From a bacterium (GTDB lineage Bacteria > JAGOBX01): a stretch of DNA of 64,000 nucleotides. The stretch spans positions 3,224 to 67,223 of the forward strand of contig JAKPEO010000056.1 in NCBI GenBank assembly GCA_029551925.1, read 5' to 3'. The position numbers and the translations under genes were made by a program. Within the stretch, counting starts at the first letter, position 1. Every line of letters starts with the position of its first letter. A model generated the notes under the pieces. It was not told the origin of the DNA and ran no database searches. It was given only the letters and a program-made list of their open reading frames with translations. This document shows positions 18,709-26,844 of this stretch, in pieces.

Positions 18709-19527
18709 ATGAAAAAAAATATATTGGTTACAGGTATTAGTTCGGAATTACTTACTAAATTATGTTTGAAAATTAATCAAGATGAATATCGGATTTTTGG
18801 CGTTAGCAGAACAAAAAATAAAATTGAGAGGTTGGAATATGCTTGTTTATTAAACGGAGATTTAACCGCTGAAAATTTTGTAAATAAAATCTTTTCCGGA
18901 AATAAATTTGATATGGTAATACACGGTGCAGCGCTAACGCATTCATTTGATGCGGAAAAATATTTTGAAATAAATTATAGAGCGACAAAGACGATTGTTG
19001 ACGCTGTAAAAAAATATCAGGAAGATTGCATATTTATATTTATCAGTTCGCGCACCGCAGGTTATAAAAGCGGCGCTTATGGTAAATCCAAAATTTTAGC
19101 TGAAGAATATATTATAAAGAATTTAGAAAATTGGCTGATATTTAGACCGTCAGAAATTTTTGGCGGCTTGAAAAATGAAGGGATAAATAAATTGTTAAAT
19201 GACGCGAGCAATAAAAAGATTTTGTTTTGTCCTGCAAATTTAAAAGCAAAATTATATCCGATTAGTATTGATTACGCAGCAGATTTGATGTTTGATGATA
19301 TTTTTAATAAAAAAAATAGAAATAAAATTATTACGATAAAAGGCGCAGACGGCTGGACATATATAGAATATGCAAAAAAAATTAGCAAAGAAAAAAATAA
19401 TAAAATATTTATTATGCCGATACCAAAAATTTTGATGTATATCCTGAAATATTTTCTTATTATATTTCGGATAAAAAAAATTATAGCGCCTGACCAGATT
19501 GATAGATTATATGCTGAAAAAAATTAA
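18709..19527 (+). CDS. NAD(P)-dependent sugar epimerase/dehydratase (extended SDR)
   Basis: This 272-residue protein is an extended short-chain dehydrogenase. The N-terminal strand reads NILVTGISSELL, a degenerate form of the TGxxGxxG NAD motif in which the later glycines are replaced. VIHGAALTHS is the usual HxAA strand, IFISSRTAGY carries the Ser, and YGKSKILAEEYI is the catalytic YxxxK. RPSEIFGG is the conserved RPxxxxG that follows. The protein is slightly short for the family and ends in a hydrophobic helix (MYILKYFLIIF), which may attach it to the membrane. It overlaps the start of the YfhO-type gene by 17 bases, so the two are translationally linked; a role in surface polysaccharide precursor synthesis is likely but inferred. 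Confidence 0.85.
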   Translation: MKKNILVTGISSELLTKLCLKINQDEYRIFGVSRTKNKIERLEYACLLNGDLTAENFVNKIFSGNKFDMVIHGAALTHSFDAEKYFEINYRATKTIVDAVKKYQEDCIFIFISSRTAGYKSGAYGKSKILAEEYIIKNLENWLIFRPSEIFGGLKNEGINKLLNDASNKKILFCPANLKAKLYPISIDYAADLMFDDIFNKKNRNKIITIKGADGWTYIEYAKKISKEKNNKIFIMPIPKILMYILKYFLIIFRIKKIIAPDQIDRLYAEKN

Positions 19528-21832
19528 AACAGAAATAATATTATTTTTTTTTATAGTAGTTTTTATTATTTTTAGATTATACGCTTTGCTTAATGACGAT
19601 GTAATATATCAAGGTATTAGTTGGCTGACTTGTAATTATCAATCTGATTTTCCGCTGTGGAATTATAATCTTATTGCTGGATTTTCAAATATTGCTTCAA
19701 TTTCAATGATGACATTTCATCCGCTTGTTTTGTTGGTCAGATTTGGAATTTTCACACCTGAAAATTTTTTTGTTTTTTTGATGGCGCTTTATTTATTTTT
19801 AGCGTTTGCCGGAATGTATTTTTGGATTTTTCAAAAAACAGAGAATAGATATTCGGCAATTATTTCAGCAATACTTTTTACATTTGGTGGTTTTACTGCA
19901 AATTGTGTTTTTAAAGGGCATTATATGCTTTTGGGCAGTTATTGTTTTTATCCGTTTATTTTTTTGTTGTGCGATAAATTACTGCAAAAAAATGAAAAGA
20001 TTTTTAGATTTGATTTTGCAGAATTATTTTTTATATTAATTTTTTCATTGCAGATTTTAGCAGGGCATCCGCAGCAGGTATACTATCAAGTTATTGTTTT
20101 ATTTCCATATATTTTATTTGCAAATAAAAATAATGTTAAATTAAAAATATTTATAAGTTTGAAGGTGTTTTTACTGTGTTTGTTTTCAGCGGCGCTTTGC
20201 GCAGCGCAATTATTGCCGACTTATAATTTTTCAAAAGAAGCGGCGCGGCCGATTGGCGCGGCTATTGAGATAGCGCAGCAATATTCTACATCGTTAAATC
20301 ATCTAATACAAATTATTTTTCCGTTTTTTTGGGGCCGCAGCGCAACTAATAATTTTTTTCTTGCGAGTTTTGAAGATTATTCGCAATATTTAGGGATTTG
20401 TTCTGTGATTTTGTTGGTAATAGCGATTATTTTATTTTTTAAAAATAAATTTTCTGTTGAACTTTGGTTTTGGTTTGCGATTTTTATTATTTCTTTTTTA
20501 TTGGCATTAGGTCAGTATTTTTCGTTGTTTGAAATATTTTATAATTGTCTGCCTGCTTTTAAAATGTTTCGCGGGCCGATAAGATTATTTTCTATTAATC
20601 TATTCGCTTTGTCTGTTATTATTGGTTTTGTAATAAAATTTTTGATTGATGTTCGAAAAGATAATGTAATTATTACGATACTGATTTTTTTTGTTTTTTT
20701 AACTTTGATATTGTTGATTTTTTGCAGACCGTTAATTGAATATTTTTCACAGATAAATTCTAATTCGAGTTTTATAAAAAATCTTAATGCCGCATTGAAT
20801 ACCGAAAAAATGCATATAATGATTAATGCAATGAAGAGTCAATTGTTTATTGCCCTGCTATTTGAATTAATGCTGTTGATATTTTTAAAATTTCAATTAA
20901 AGCTTTTAGTTAATGCGATAGTAATAATATTTTTGGCTGAGTTTCTTTTTTTCTTTAACAGCGTATTGCCTGAAAAAAAGAGAATAGAATATTTCAAACC
21001 GAATATTAATTCTGCTGTGTATAAATATATTTTATCTGATACAGATTTTTTTCGGATAAAATATTATGAGAATCAATTGAATATCAATAAAAATTTGTAT
21101 ATTCATAATTTGAGAAATATAGACGGTTATACTAATATTATTCCATTAAATACTGCATTATTGGAATGTTATATAAATGAAAAAGACGAAATTAATAAAA
21201 TTATAAAAAGCAATAGAATATTTATTGAAAATATAGACAGTTATAAATTTAGTTTAACAAATGTGAAGTATCTGGTATCATCGCAAAAACTTGACAATTT
21301 AAAAAATTGGGAATTTATTTTATCTGACAATGTAGAATATCTTTATAAAAATAAATGTTTTTTACCTGTTTTTTTTGCTGTGCGGCAGATAATAGTTCAA
21401 CCCAAAAGTGATTATGATTTTTCTGAATTAGATAAAATAAATAATTATTATGACACAGCATTAGTATATATTCCACAGAATATAGAAATCCAAAAAGAAT
21501 ACAATTCAGAAAATTCAAAAATTTTGGAATTGAAATATTTAAAAGATGAAATTTATTTGAAAATACGGGCGGATAGTCCGCAATTTATTGCGTCATTAGA
21601 ACCATTTGATAAAGATTGGCAACTGTATGTAAATGGTGAAAATAAGGAAATTTATAGAACAAATCTTTTTTTTAAAGGATTTTTTATTAATGCCGGCGAT
21701 AATGAAATTATATTAAAATATCAGCCAAATATATTTAAAATTGGTTTTGTTATTAGTTTTTTTGCGTTATGCATTATTTTAATTTTTATTTTTTTTAGGA
21801 TAAAAAATATATATGCAAAAAATAAGTCTTGA
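19511..21832 (+). CDS. YfhO-family multi-pass membrane protein
   Basis: The frame is open from a TTG at 19499, but the ATG at 19511 begins the first membrane helix (MLKKIKTEIILFFFIVVF), so I use 773 residues. About a dozen hydrophobic helices fill residues 1-490; an early loop reads FPLWNYNLIAGFSN, the PLWN-x-G phrase of YfhO proteins. The C-terminal part is an extracytoplasmic beta domain (DKDWQLYVNGENKEIYRTN, then GDNEIILKYQP), also characteristic, and a last membrane helix closes the protein. YfhO is a GT-C-like family; in Gram-positive bacteria it glycosylates lipoteichoic acid. Here it probably transfers a lipid-linked sugar at the membrane, together with the overlapping epimerase gene. 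The substrate is not known. Confidence 0.88.
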   Translation: MLKKIKTEIILFFFIVVFIIFRLYALLNDDVIYQGISWLTCNYQSDFPLWNYNLIAGFSNIASISMMTFHPLVLLVRFGIFTPENFFVFLMALYLFLAFAGMYFWIFQKTENRYSAIISAILFTFGGFTANCVFKGHYMLLGSYCFYPFIFLLCDKLLQKNEKIFRFDFAELFFILIFSLQILAGHPQQVYYQVIVLFPYILFANKNNVKLKIFISLKVFLLCLFSAALCAAQLLPTYNFSKEAARPIGAAIEIAQQYSTSLNHLIQIIFPFFWGRSATNNFFLASFEDYSQYLGICSVILLVIAIILFFKNKFSVELWFWFAIFIISFLLALGQYFSLFEIFYNCLPAFKMFRGPIRLFSINLFALSVIIGFVIKFLIDVRKDNVIITILIFFVFLTLILLIFCRPLIEYFSQINSNSSFIKNLNAALNTEKMHIMINAMKSQLFIALLFELMLLIFLKFQLKLLVNAIVIIFLAEFLFFFNSVLPEKKRIEYFKPNINSAVYKYILSDTDFFRIKYYENQLNINKNLYIHNLRNIDGYTNIIPLNTALLECYINEKDEINKIIKSNRIFIENIDSYKFSLTNVKYLVSSQKLDNLKNWEFILSDNVEYLYKNKCFLPVFFAVRQIIVQPKSDYDFSELDKINNYYDTALVYIPQNIEIQKEYNSENSKILELKYLKDEIYLKIRADSPQFIASLEPFDKDWQLYVNGENKEIYRTNLFFKGFFINAGDNEIILKYQPNIFKIGFVISFFALCIILIFIFFRIKNIYAKNKS

Positions 21833-21841
21833 AAAAGGATT

Positions 21842-22133
21842 GTGAATATAATAAAATATAAAAACTATGAAAAAATCAAAGACGGCGCAAAAAGCATGGA
21901 GGATAGAATATTTATAACAGGGGTAAGTCAGATTACGCTCGATAGTATAACAAACGGATTTAATATAGCGATGAATATCACATTAGAACCGGAATTTAAT
22001 TCGATGCCCGAAAACGCAGAAACAGATAGAATGCTGCCGCGCGGCAAAGGAATTATCGCAAGAAAAATATTTGCGCAAATATGTAATGGTCATAGTTAGC
22101 GCTGAAATCGTAAAAGTCGAAGAAGTAAAATAA
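21842..22133 (+). pseudogene. Decayed fragment of the AAA-ATPase-like/PD-(D/E)XK family
   Basis: From a GTG at 21842 one frame reads to 22099; its segment IFITGVSQITLDSITNGFNI and the phrase NITLEPEFN closely match the middle of the AAA-ATPase-like family, which normally has a Walker A region before it and a PD-(D/E)XK domain after it. No Walker A precedes it here. Around 22030-22045 the coding character moves one base: the shifted frame reads AAKELSQEKYLRKYVMVIVS and ends in KVEEVK and a TAA at 22131-22133, while the original frame runs into stop after NGHS. This is a short remnant with an internal deletion and a frameshift. The family is often multi-copy and subject to decay. Confidence 0.7.
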
Positions 22134-22155
22134 ATAATTTAATTAATTAAAATAC

Positions 22156-22184
22156 TTAATTTTTTATTTATTTTAATATATACT
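22156..22184 (+). promoter_or_regulatory. Possible promoter for the cupin gene
   Basis: TTAATT (22156-22161), 17-bp spacer, TATACT (22179-22184), about 30 bases before the ATG at 22215. The -35 match is weak and the surroundings are very AT-rich. Confidence 0.3.
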
Positions 22185-22214
22185 AATTAAAAAAATAGAA
22201 AAGGAGGTAGAAAA

Positions 22215-22484
22215 ATGAAAAGTGTGATTATTGAAAAAAAATCTGATGATGAATTAAAGAAAATAGGTGTTTTAAATTGGGGTATATGGACAAAAGAAAA
22301 ATCTATATTTGATTGGTATTATGACAGCGATGAGCAGTGTTATATATTAGATGGCCGCGTGATTGTTCATACTGCGGAAGGCGATTATGAAATAAAAAGA
22401 GGCGATTTTGTGACTTTCAAAAAAGGATTAAAATGCAAGTGGGAAATTTTAGAGGATATACGAAAACATTATAATTTTGTTTGA
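22215..22484 (+). CDS. Small cupin-fold protein (Cupin_3-like)
   Basis: This 89-residue protein is a single cupin barrel. The central strands read YILDGRVIVHTAEGDYEIKRGDFVTFKKGL, split as the usual G-x-V and PxG-x2-hxxP-like turns; the phrase LNWGIWTKE at the start and CKWEI at the end match the short cupin family that includes EutQ-like and ureidoglycine-hydrolase-like domains. The metal-binding His/Glu set of classical cupins is mostly absent, as is common in this subgroup. A strong AAGGAGG ribosome site lies before the ATG. It slightly overlaps the open frame of the MCE protein gene, so the two are co-transcribed. Ligand and role are unknown. Confidence 0.8.
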   Translation: MKSVIIEKKSDDELKKIGVLNWGIWTKEKSIFDWYYDSDEQCYILDGRVIVHTAEGDYEIKRGDFVTFKKGLKCKWEILEDIRKHYNFV

Positions 22485-22495
22485 TTGAAATAATT

Positions 22496-23503
22496 ATGAA
22501 AAAAGAAGTAAAAGTAGGATTATTTTTTTTAGTGGCATTAGCGATATTTTCGTATCTTATTATTAGATATAAACATATAGAATTCGGCAAAAAAACATAT
22601 AGTATTTATACTTATTTTTCAACAGTGTCCGGAATAGAAATTAATTCATTAGTGAAATTATCAGGGTTTAAAGTTGGCAGGGTGGTTGAAATTATACCAG
22701 AAACAGATAATAACAGAATAAAAGTGATTATGCATATTCGAAATGAGGTAAAGATACATAAAGATGCAGTTGCGCGAATGCAGATGGATAATGTTATGGG
22801 CGGTAAACATATATCGATTTCATTTGGCAAGGCAAAAGAATATTTGCAAGATAATGATTATATTATAAGTGAAGACCAGATGGATATAGAAAAATTAGTG
22901 CAGAGTTTTACTGAAACTTCTGAAGATGCCAAAAAATTAATCAAAAAATTTTATGAGATGTTAGATGAAAATCAATTGAAAGTCAAATCGTTTATTGAAA
23001 ATATCGAAGAAATTGCGCGCGATTCAAAACCGAAAATTAATAATATTTTGACATATATAGATACTGCGATGCCTGATTTAAAAAAATCATTAAGTAATAT
23101 AGAAAATATAACGATGAAGATACGAGATGGCAAAGGGACATTGGGTAAAGCAGTGAATGATCCGAAATTGTATGAAGAATTGATTGATTCCTTTGAAAAT
23201 GTAAAAAAGAGTTTTGCGCGTGTGGAAAATATTCTTGCGAGAAATGAGGATAATATTGACAGTATAGTAGTTGGTTTGCGCGATACAATAGTTCCTGTAA
23301 AAAAGAGTTTTTCTAATTTAAGCGATATAACAGATAAAATTAAGCGCGGTGAAGGCACTGTGGGAATGCTGGTGAATGATACGGGTTTATATACAAGCGC
23401 CAAAAAGACAATAGAAAAGATAAATGAAAATTTAGAAGATCAGCGTGAACAGACGATAATGTCAACTTTTACAGGTACGATATTGGGGATATTTAAATTT
23501 TAA
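22496..23503 (+). CDS. MCE/MlaD-family lipid transport protein
   Basis: I start at the ATG at 22496 rather than the TTG overlapping the cupin stop, giving 335 residues. Residues 5-24 form a membrane anchor (VGLFFLVALAIFSYLII). The MCE domain spans about residues 35-115, with SGIEINSLVKLSGFKVGRV and the later VMGGKHISISFG, which are family hallmarks. The rest is a long helical region, which in MCE proteins forms a periplasmic tube or needle (repeated phrases IRDGKGTLGKAVNDPKLYE and KRGEGTVGMLVNDTGLYT). MlaD-type proteins bind phospholipids between inner and outer membrane and work with MlaE permease and MlaF ATPase. Neither partner gene is adjacent here. Confidence 0.93.
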   Translation: MKKEVKVGLFFLVALAIFSYLIIRYKHIEFGKKTYSIYTYFSTVSGIEINSLVKLSGFKVGRVVEIIPETDNNRIKVIMHIRNEVKIHKDAVARMQMDNVMGGKHISISFGKAKEYLQDNDYIISEDQMDIEKLVQSFTETSEDAKKLIKKFYEMLDENQLKVKSFIENIEEIARDSKPKINNILTYIDTAMPDLKKSLSNIENITMKIRDGKGTLGKAVNDPKLYEELIDSFENVKKSFARVENILARNEDNIDSIVVGLRDTIVPVKKSFSNLSDITDKIKRGEGTVGMLVNDTGLYTSAKKTIEKINENLEDQREQTIMSTFTGTILGIFKF

Positions 23504-23588
23504 AAATAATCAGTGAATTTACTCATACATTTCTATTTCTAAAATTTGTAAAAGATAGAATTAAATTATTTAAATTAGGAGTTGAGCG

Positions 23589-24083
23589 ATGCAAAAAAAA
23601 AATTTTTTGTTAATATTAATTTTGCTGATGCCGATAGTTGTGTTTGGCAATCAAAAAAAATACATAAAAACCAACAATACTAAATTATATGAAACTGCCT
23701 CTGCTGCGGCAAGAGTAGTAAAAAAATTGAATAAAGATGAAGAAGTAATAGTTTTAAAAAAAGTTAATAGATTTTTTGAAGTAGAGACGAACGATAAAAA
23801 ACGCGGCTTTGTATTTGAATTTAGTTTAGTTGATAATCTTCCTCAGCAGCAAAAAGGAGCGGGGGTATTAGCGAATCTTACAACAGACAATTATGCGAGT
23901 CGTGACAGCGCTACTCGCGCAAATGTTCGCGGATTGACAGAAATGTCCAAACAATACGCGGTAAATAATAAAATTTCAAAATCAGTAGTCGATACTGTAA
24001 TAGAAATGGAAAATTATTATATACCATTGGAAATAATAGATGAATTTATGAAAATAGGAAGAATAGGCGAATATGCGGAATAA
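23589..24083 (+). CDS. Exported SH3-like domain protein
   Basis: This 164-residue protein has a signal peptide (residues 1-20, ending VVFGN) and then a bacterial SH3 domain at about residues 24-80: TNNTKLYETASAAARVVKKL, DEEVIVLKKVN and RGFVFEFSL follow the usual pattern in which the chain binds peptide or cell wall. The remainder is helical and unassigned. AGGAG lies before the ATG. The next gene, a metalloprotease, begins 22 bases after its stop; a longer open frame of that gene starts inside this one, but its lipoprotein-type start fits better. Such SH3 proteins commonly bind envelope components. Confidence 0.78.
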   Translation: MQKKNFLLILILLMPIVVFGNQKKYIKTNNTKLYETASAAARVVKKLNKDEEVIVLKKVNRFFEVETNDKKRGFVFEFSLVDNLPQQQKGAGVLANLTTDNYASRDSATRANVRGLTEMSKQYAVNNKISKSVVDTVIEMENYYIPLEIIDEFMKIGRIGEYAE

Positions 24084-24105
24084 TTTTTTTAAATTAGGTG
24101 ATATT

Positions 24106-25083
24106 ATGAAAAAAATAATTTTATTTATATTTATAGGATTATTGATATTCAATTGTTCGTCAAATGCTTTTTCATTAAAAAAAATATTAAGAGAAACATC
24201 GTCTGAAAAAAACAAAACTACTGACCAAAATAAAACAGATGCAGCTTCGGATACAAGCGCCGCCGCGCAGAGCGGAGAATCTGATAAAAAAACCGGATGG
24301 TTATTAGATATGGGCAGAAACCTCGGATTAAAAGAGAAAGATTTAAAAGTAATAGATGCTGGCGCAGGATTATTGAAATCGCAAGTAGAAATAACAAAAG
24401 AAGAAGAGTTAGAAATAGGCGGTAGCTTGGCATTAGAAGTTGTCGCTCGCTATGGCGGCAAATATAAAAATGAAAAAGTGAACGAGTATGTCAATCTTGT
24501 AGGATTGACATTAGTAAAATATTGTGATTATGTAGATATACCATATAAATTTTTAGTTTTAGATTCAGAAGAAATAAATGCATTTGCTGCACCTGGTGGA
24601 TATGTATTTATTACAAAGGGCTTGTTTTATTCATTATCCAGCGAAGCGCAATTGGCTGGTATCTTAGCTCACGAAATTGCGCATATTACGCAAAAGCATA
24701 TATTAAAGACGCTGAAACGCGGGAAGTTATTAGAAAATCTTACAAAGTTAACAGCGACATTATCTAAAAGTAATGTTGAAAAATATACCCAGATAATGTC
24801 AGAAGTAAATTCTACATTGTTTGAAAAAGGCGTTGACCAAACTATGGAATACGAAGCGGATAGAATAGCAGTAGAGTATGTTTATCGCACTGGTTATAAT
24901 CCTAATGGTTTATTGGAATTTGTAAAATATCTTCAAAATAATATTGGTTCAAAAAAATCAGTGTTTTTTTCTACGCATCCGAATATAAATCAAAGAATCG
25001 AAAAATTAGAAAAAGAAGTTTTACCGAATTATCCTGTCGGCGGTCAGGTTTTAGCTGATAGATTAAAAAAATATTTGGAATAA
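24106..25083 (+). CDS. M48-family (BepA/LoiP-like) zinc metalloprotease, probable lipoprotein
   Basis: The frame opens at 24073, but the ATG at 24106 follows AGGTGA and begins a signal peptide (MKKIILFIFIGLLIFNCSS) whose Cys could be lipidated, although Asn before Cys is not ideal. The 325-residue protein then has a Ser/Thr/Lys-rich linker and an M48 peptidase domain: the zinc site HEIAH lies near residue 190 in LAGILAHEIAHITQKH, and the third ligand Glu is in EYEADRIAVEY about 60 residues later. NAFAAPGGYVFITKGL is a family signature upstream of the site. M48 periplasmic proteases such as BepA assist outer-membrane protein assembly and quality control. No TPR follows, unlike full BepA. Confidence 0.93.
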   Translation: MKKIILFIFIGLLIFNCSSNAFSLKKILRETSSEKNKTTDQNKTDAASDTSAAAQSGESDKKTGWLLDMGRNLGLKEKDLKVIDAGAGLLKSQVEITKEEELEIGGSLALEVVARYGGKYKNEKVNEYVNLVGLTLVKYCDYVDIPYKFLVLDSEEINAFAAPGGYVFITKGLFYSLSSEAQLAGILAHEIAHITQKHILKTLKRGKLLENLTKLTATLSKSNVEKYTQIMSEVNSTLFEKGVDQTMEYEADRIAVEYVYRTGYNPNGLLEFVKYLQNNIGSKKSVFFSTHPNINQRIEKLEKEVLPNYPVGGQVLADRLKKYLE

Positions 25084-25105
25084 AAAAGCAGGTGAATTAA
25101 TATAG

Positions 25106-26011
25106 ATGAAACGAAAATTATTAATAATTTTATTTTTTATTTTTTTAATGAATGAAATTGGGTTTTGTTGGGGTGAACAAGGGCATCGCTGGATATTAAT
25201 GGAAGCGATAGATTTGCTGCCGCAGGAAATAAAAAAATATTATAAATCTTTAGAATCGGAATTATTGAATAAAGTGATGGACCCGGATATGCGTAAAGGT
25301 GCAGATAATAATAATGAAGCGGCGAATCATTATATTAATCCTGAATTATATGTGTCGTTCGGATTTAGTATTGACACTGTGCCGTGGCGCGAGAGCGAAG
25401 TATTAAAAAAAGTCAGCGCTGAAAAAATGAATGAATACGGAGTTTTGCCGTTCGCCATCAAAAAGACCTATATGAAATTAGTTGAAGCATTAAAAAAAAG
25501 CGATACTCAGGCGATAATAGTATATGCCGCTGATTTAGCACATTATGTTGGAGACGCCCATCAGCCGTTACATCTGACTGAAAATTTTAATGGGCAATTA
25601 ACAGGTAATTTGAATATACATTTTAGATTTGAAAACGATTTGGTTTTAGAATATCTGAATAAAGTGCCGGCGCCCGCAAAAAAAGAATTGCAAAAAATTA
25701 AGGATATAGATAAATACTGTTGGGAGCATATAAAAAAAATTAGTAAATTTGTGCCAGCGATAATTCAAGCAGATAATGCTGGAGTAGCGGTTTCAAAAAT
25801 TTATGATGATAAATATTTTCGAGTATTGTGGAATAATACAAAAGATATTTTTCAAGCAGTATTTATAAATGGGGCATATGCATTGAGCGAATATTATTAT
25901 ACTGCATATTTGACAGCGTTTCCTACGCCACAAAATAAAAAAACAAAATCAACTAAAACAGCAGATAAATCTAAAATATCAACCACAAAAAATAAAACTT
26001 TAAAAAAATAA
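25106..26011 (+). CDS. S1/P1-type nuclease, exported
   Basis: The 301-residue protein has a signal peptide (residues 1-20) followed at once by WGEQGHRW, where the mature N-terminal Trp and the His help bind the zinc cluster of S1/P1 nucleases. The other family signature is DLAHYVGDAHQPLHLTENFN, carrying several zinc-ligand His and Asp residues, followed by a further His in NIHFRFEND. S1/P1 enzymes are secreted zinc-dependent endonucleases for single-stranded nucleic acids, used for nutrient scavenging. The last 25 residues are Lys/Thr-rich low complexity. It sits 22 bases after the M48 protease gene and four before the transketolase half. Confidence 0.92.
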   Translation: MKRKLLIILFFIFLMNEIGFCWGEQGHRWILMEAIDLLPQEIKKYYKSLESELLNKVMDPDMRKGADNNNEAANHYINPELYVSFGFSIDTVPWRESEVLKKVSAEKMNEYGVLPFAIKKTYMKLVEALKKSDTQAIIVYAADLAHYVGDAHQPLHLTENFNGQLTGNLNIHFRFENDLVLEYLNKVPAPAKKELQKIKDIDKYCWEHIKKISKFVPAIIQADNAGVAVSKIYDDKYFRVLWNNTKDIFQAVFINGAYALSEYYYTAYLTAFPTPQNKKTKSTKTADKSKISTTKNKTLKK

Positions 26012-26015
26012 AATT

Positions 26016-26843
26016 ATGATTGCGCATGAAAAATTAAAGTATTTAGAAGATAAAGCATTAGAAATTCGCAGAGAAACAGTAAGATTAGTATATGAACTCG
26101 GCGGCGGGCATATAGGAGGATCATTATCGCTAATAGAAATTATTACTGTTTTATATTATCATTATTTGAATATAAATTCAATTGACCCTTTAAATAATTT
26201 AAGAGATAGATTTATATTAAGCAAAGGGCATTCTTGTTATCCGCTGTATTATATACTTGCTGATAAAGGTTTTTTTGATAAATCCGAATTAGAAAAAATT
26301 ACCAAAGATTCTGATTTATTGGGCGCACATCCGGAGATTAATAATGAGTTAGGAATAGAGATAACATCTGGCTCGTTAGGTCATGGATTGTCTATTGCTT
26401 GCGGTATTGCATTAGCGGGGAAATTTAATAAAAAAACATATAAGACATTTGTATTATTAGGTGATGGCGAATGTCAAGAAGGCAGTGTTTGGGAAGCGGC
26501 ATTATTTGCAGCGCAGCATAAATTATCAGAATTGATTGCGATAGTAGATTACAACAAATTACAGGCGATACAGCCGGTAAGCGAAGTATTGGAGTTAAAT
26601 CCATTGTCCGAGAAATGGCGGGCATTCGGTTGGAATGTATTGGAAACTAACGGTCATTCAATAAATGATATAATTAATTGTATAGATAAATTTTATAACA
26701 ATAATAATGATAAACCGAATGTTTTAATTGCAAACACTATCAAAGGCCGCGGTGTAAGTTATATGGAAAATACCGCTATTTGGCATTATCGCGCGCCTAA
26801 TGATGAAGAATATAAAATAGCGTTAAATGAATTAAAAAGATAA
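26016..26843 (+). CDS. Transketolase N-terminal subunit (half-length)
   Basis: At 275 residues this corresponds to only the ThDP-diphosphate-binding half of transketolase: GGGHIGGSLSLIEI, LSKGHSCYPLYYIL, SGSLGHG and the ThDP motif GDGECQEGSVWEAAL with the distal Asn in VDYNKLQA. Split transketolases normally have the C-terminal subunit directly downstream; here the next gene, one base after the stop, is a sigma-54 activator. The pyrimidine/catalytic half is therefore missing from the neighbourhood, and the full transketolase at 13125 is a separate gene. A distant partner gene or a different acceptor reaction is possible. It is translated from an ATG four bases after the nuclease stop. Confidence 0.93.
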   Translation: MIAHEKLKYLEDKALEIRRETVRLVYELGGGHIGGSLSLIEIITVLYYHYLNINSIDPLNNLRDRFILSKGHSCYPLYYILADKGFFDKSELEKITKDSDLLGAHPEINNELGIEITSGSLGHGLSIACGIALAGKFNKKTYKTFVLLGDGECQEGSVWEAALFAAQHKLSELIAIVDYNKLQAIQPVSEVLELNPLSEKWRAFGWNVLETNGHSINDIINCIDKFYNNNNDKPNVLIANTIKGRGVSYMENTAIWHYRAPNDEEYKIALNELKR

Positions 26844-26844
26844 A

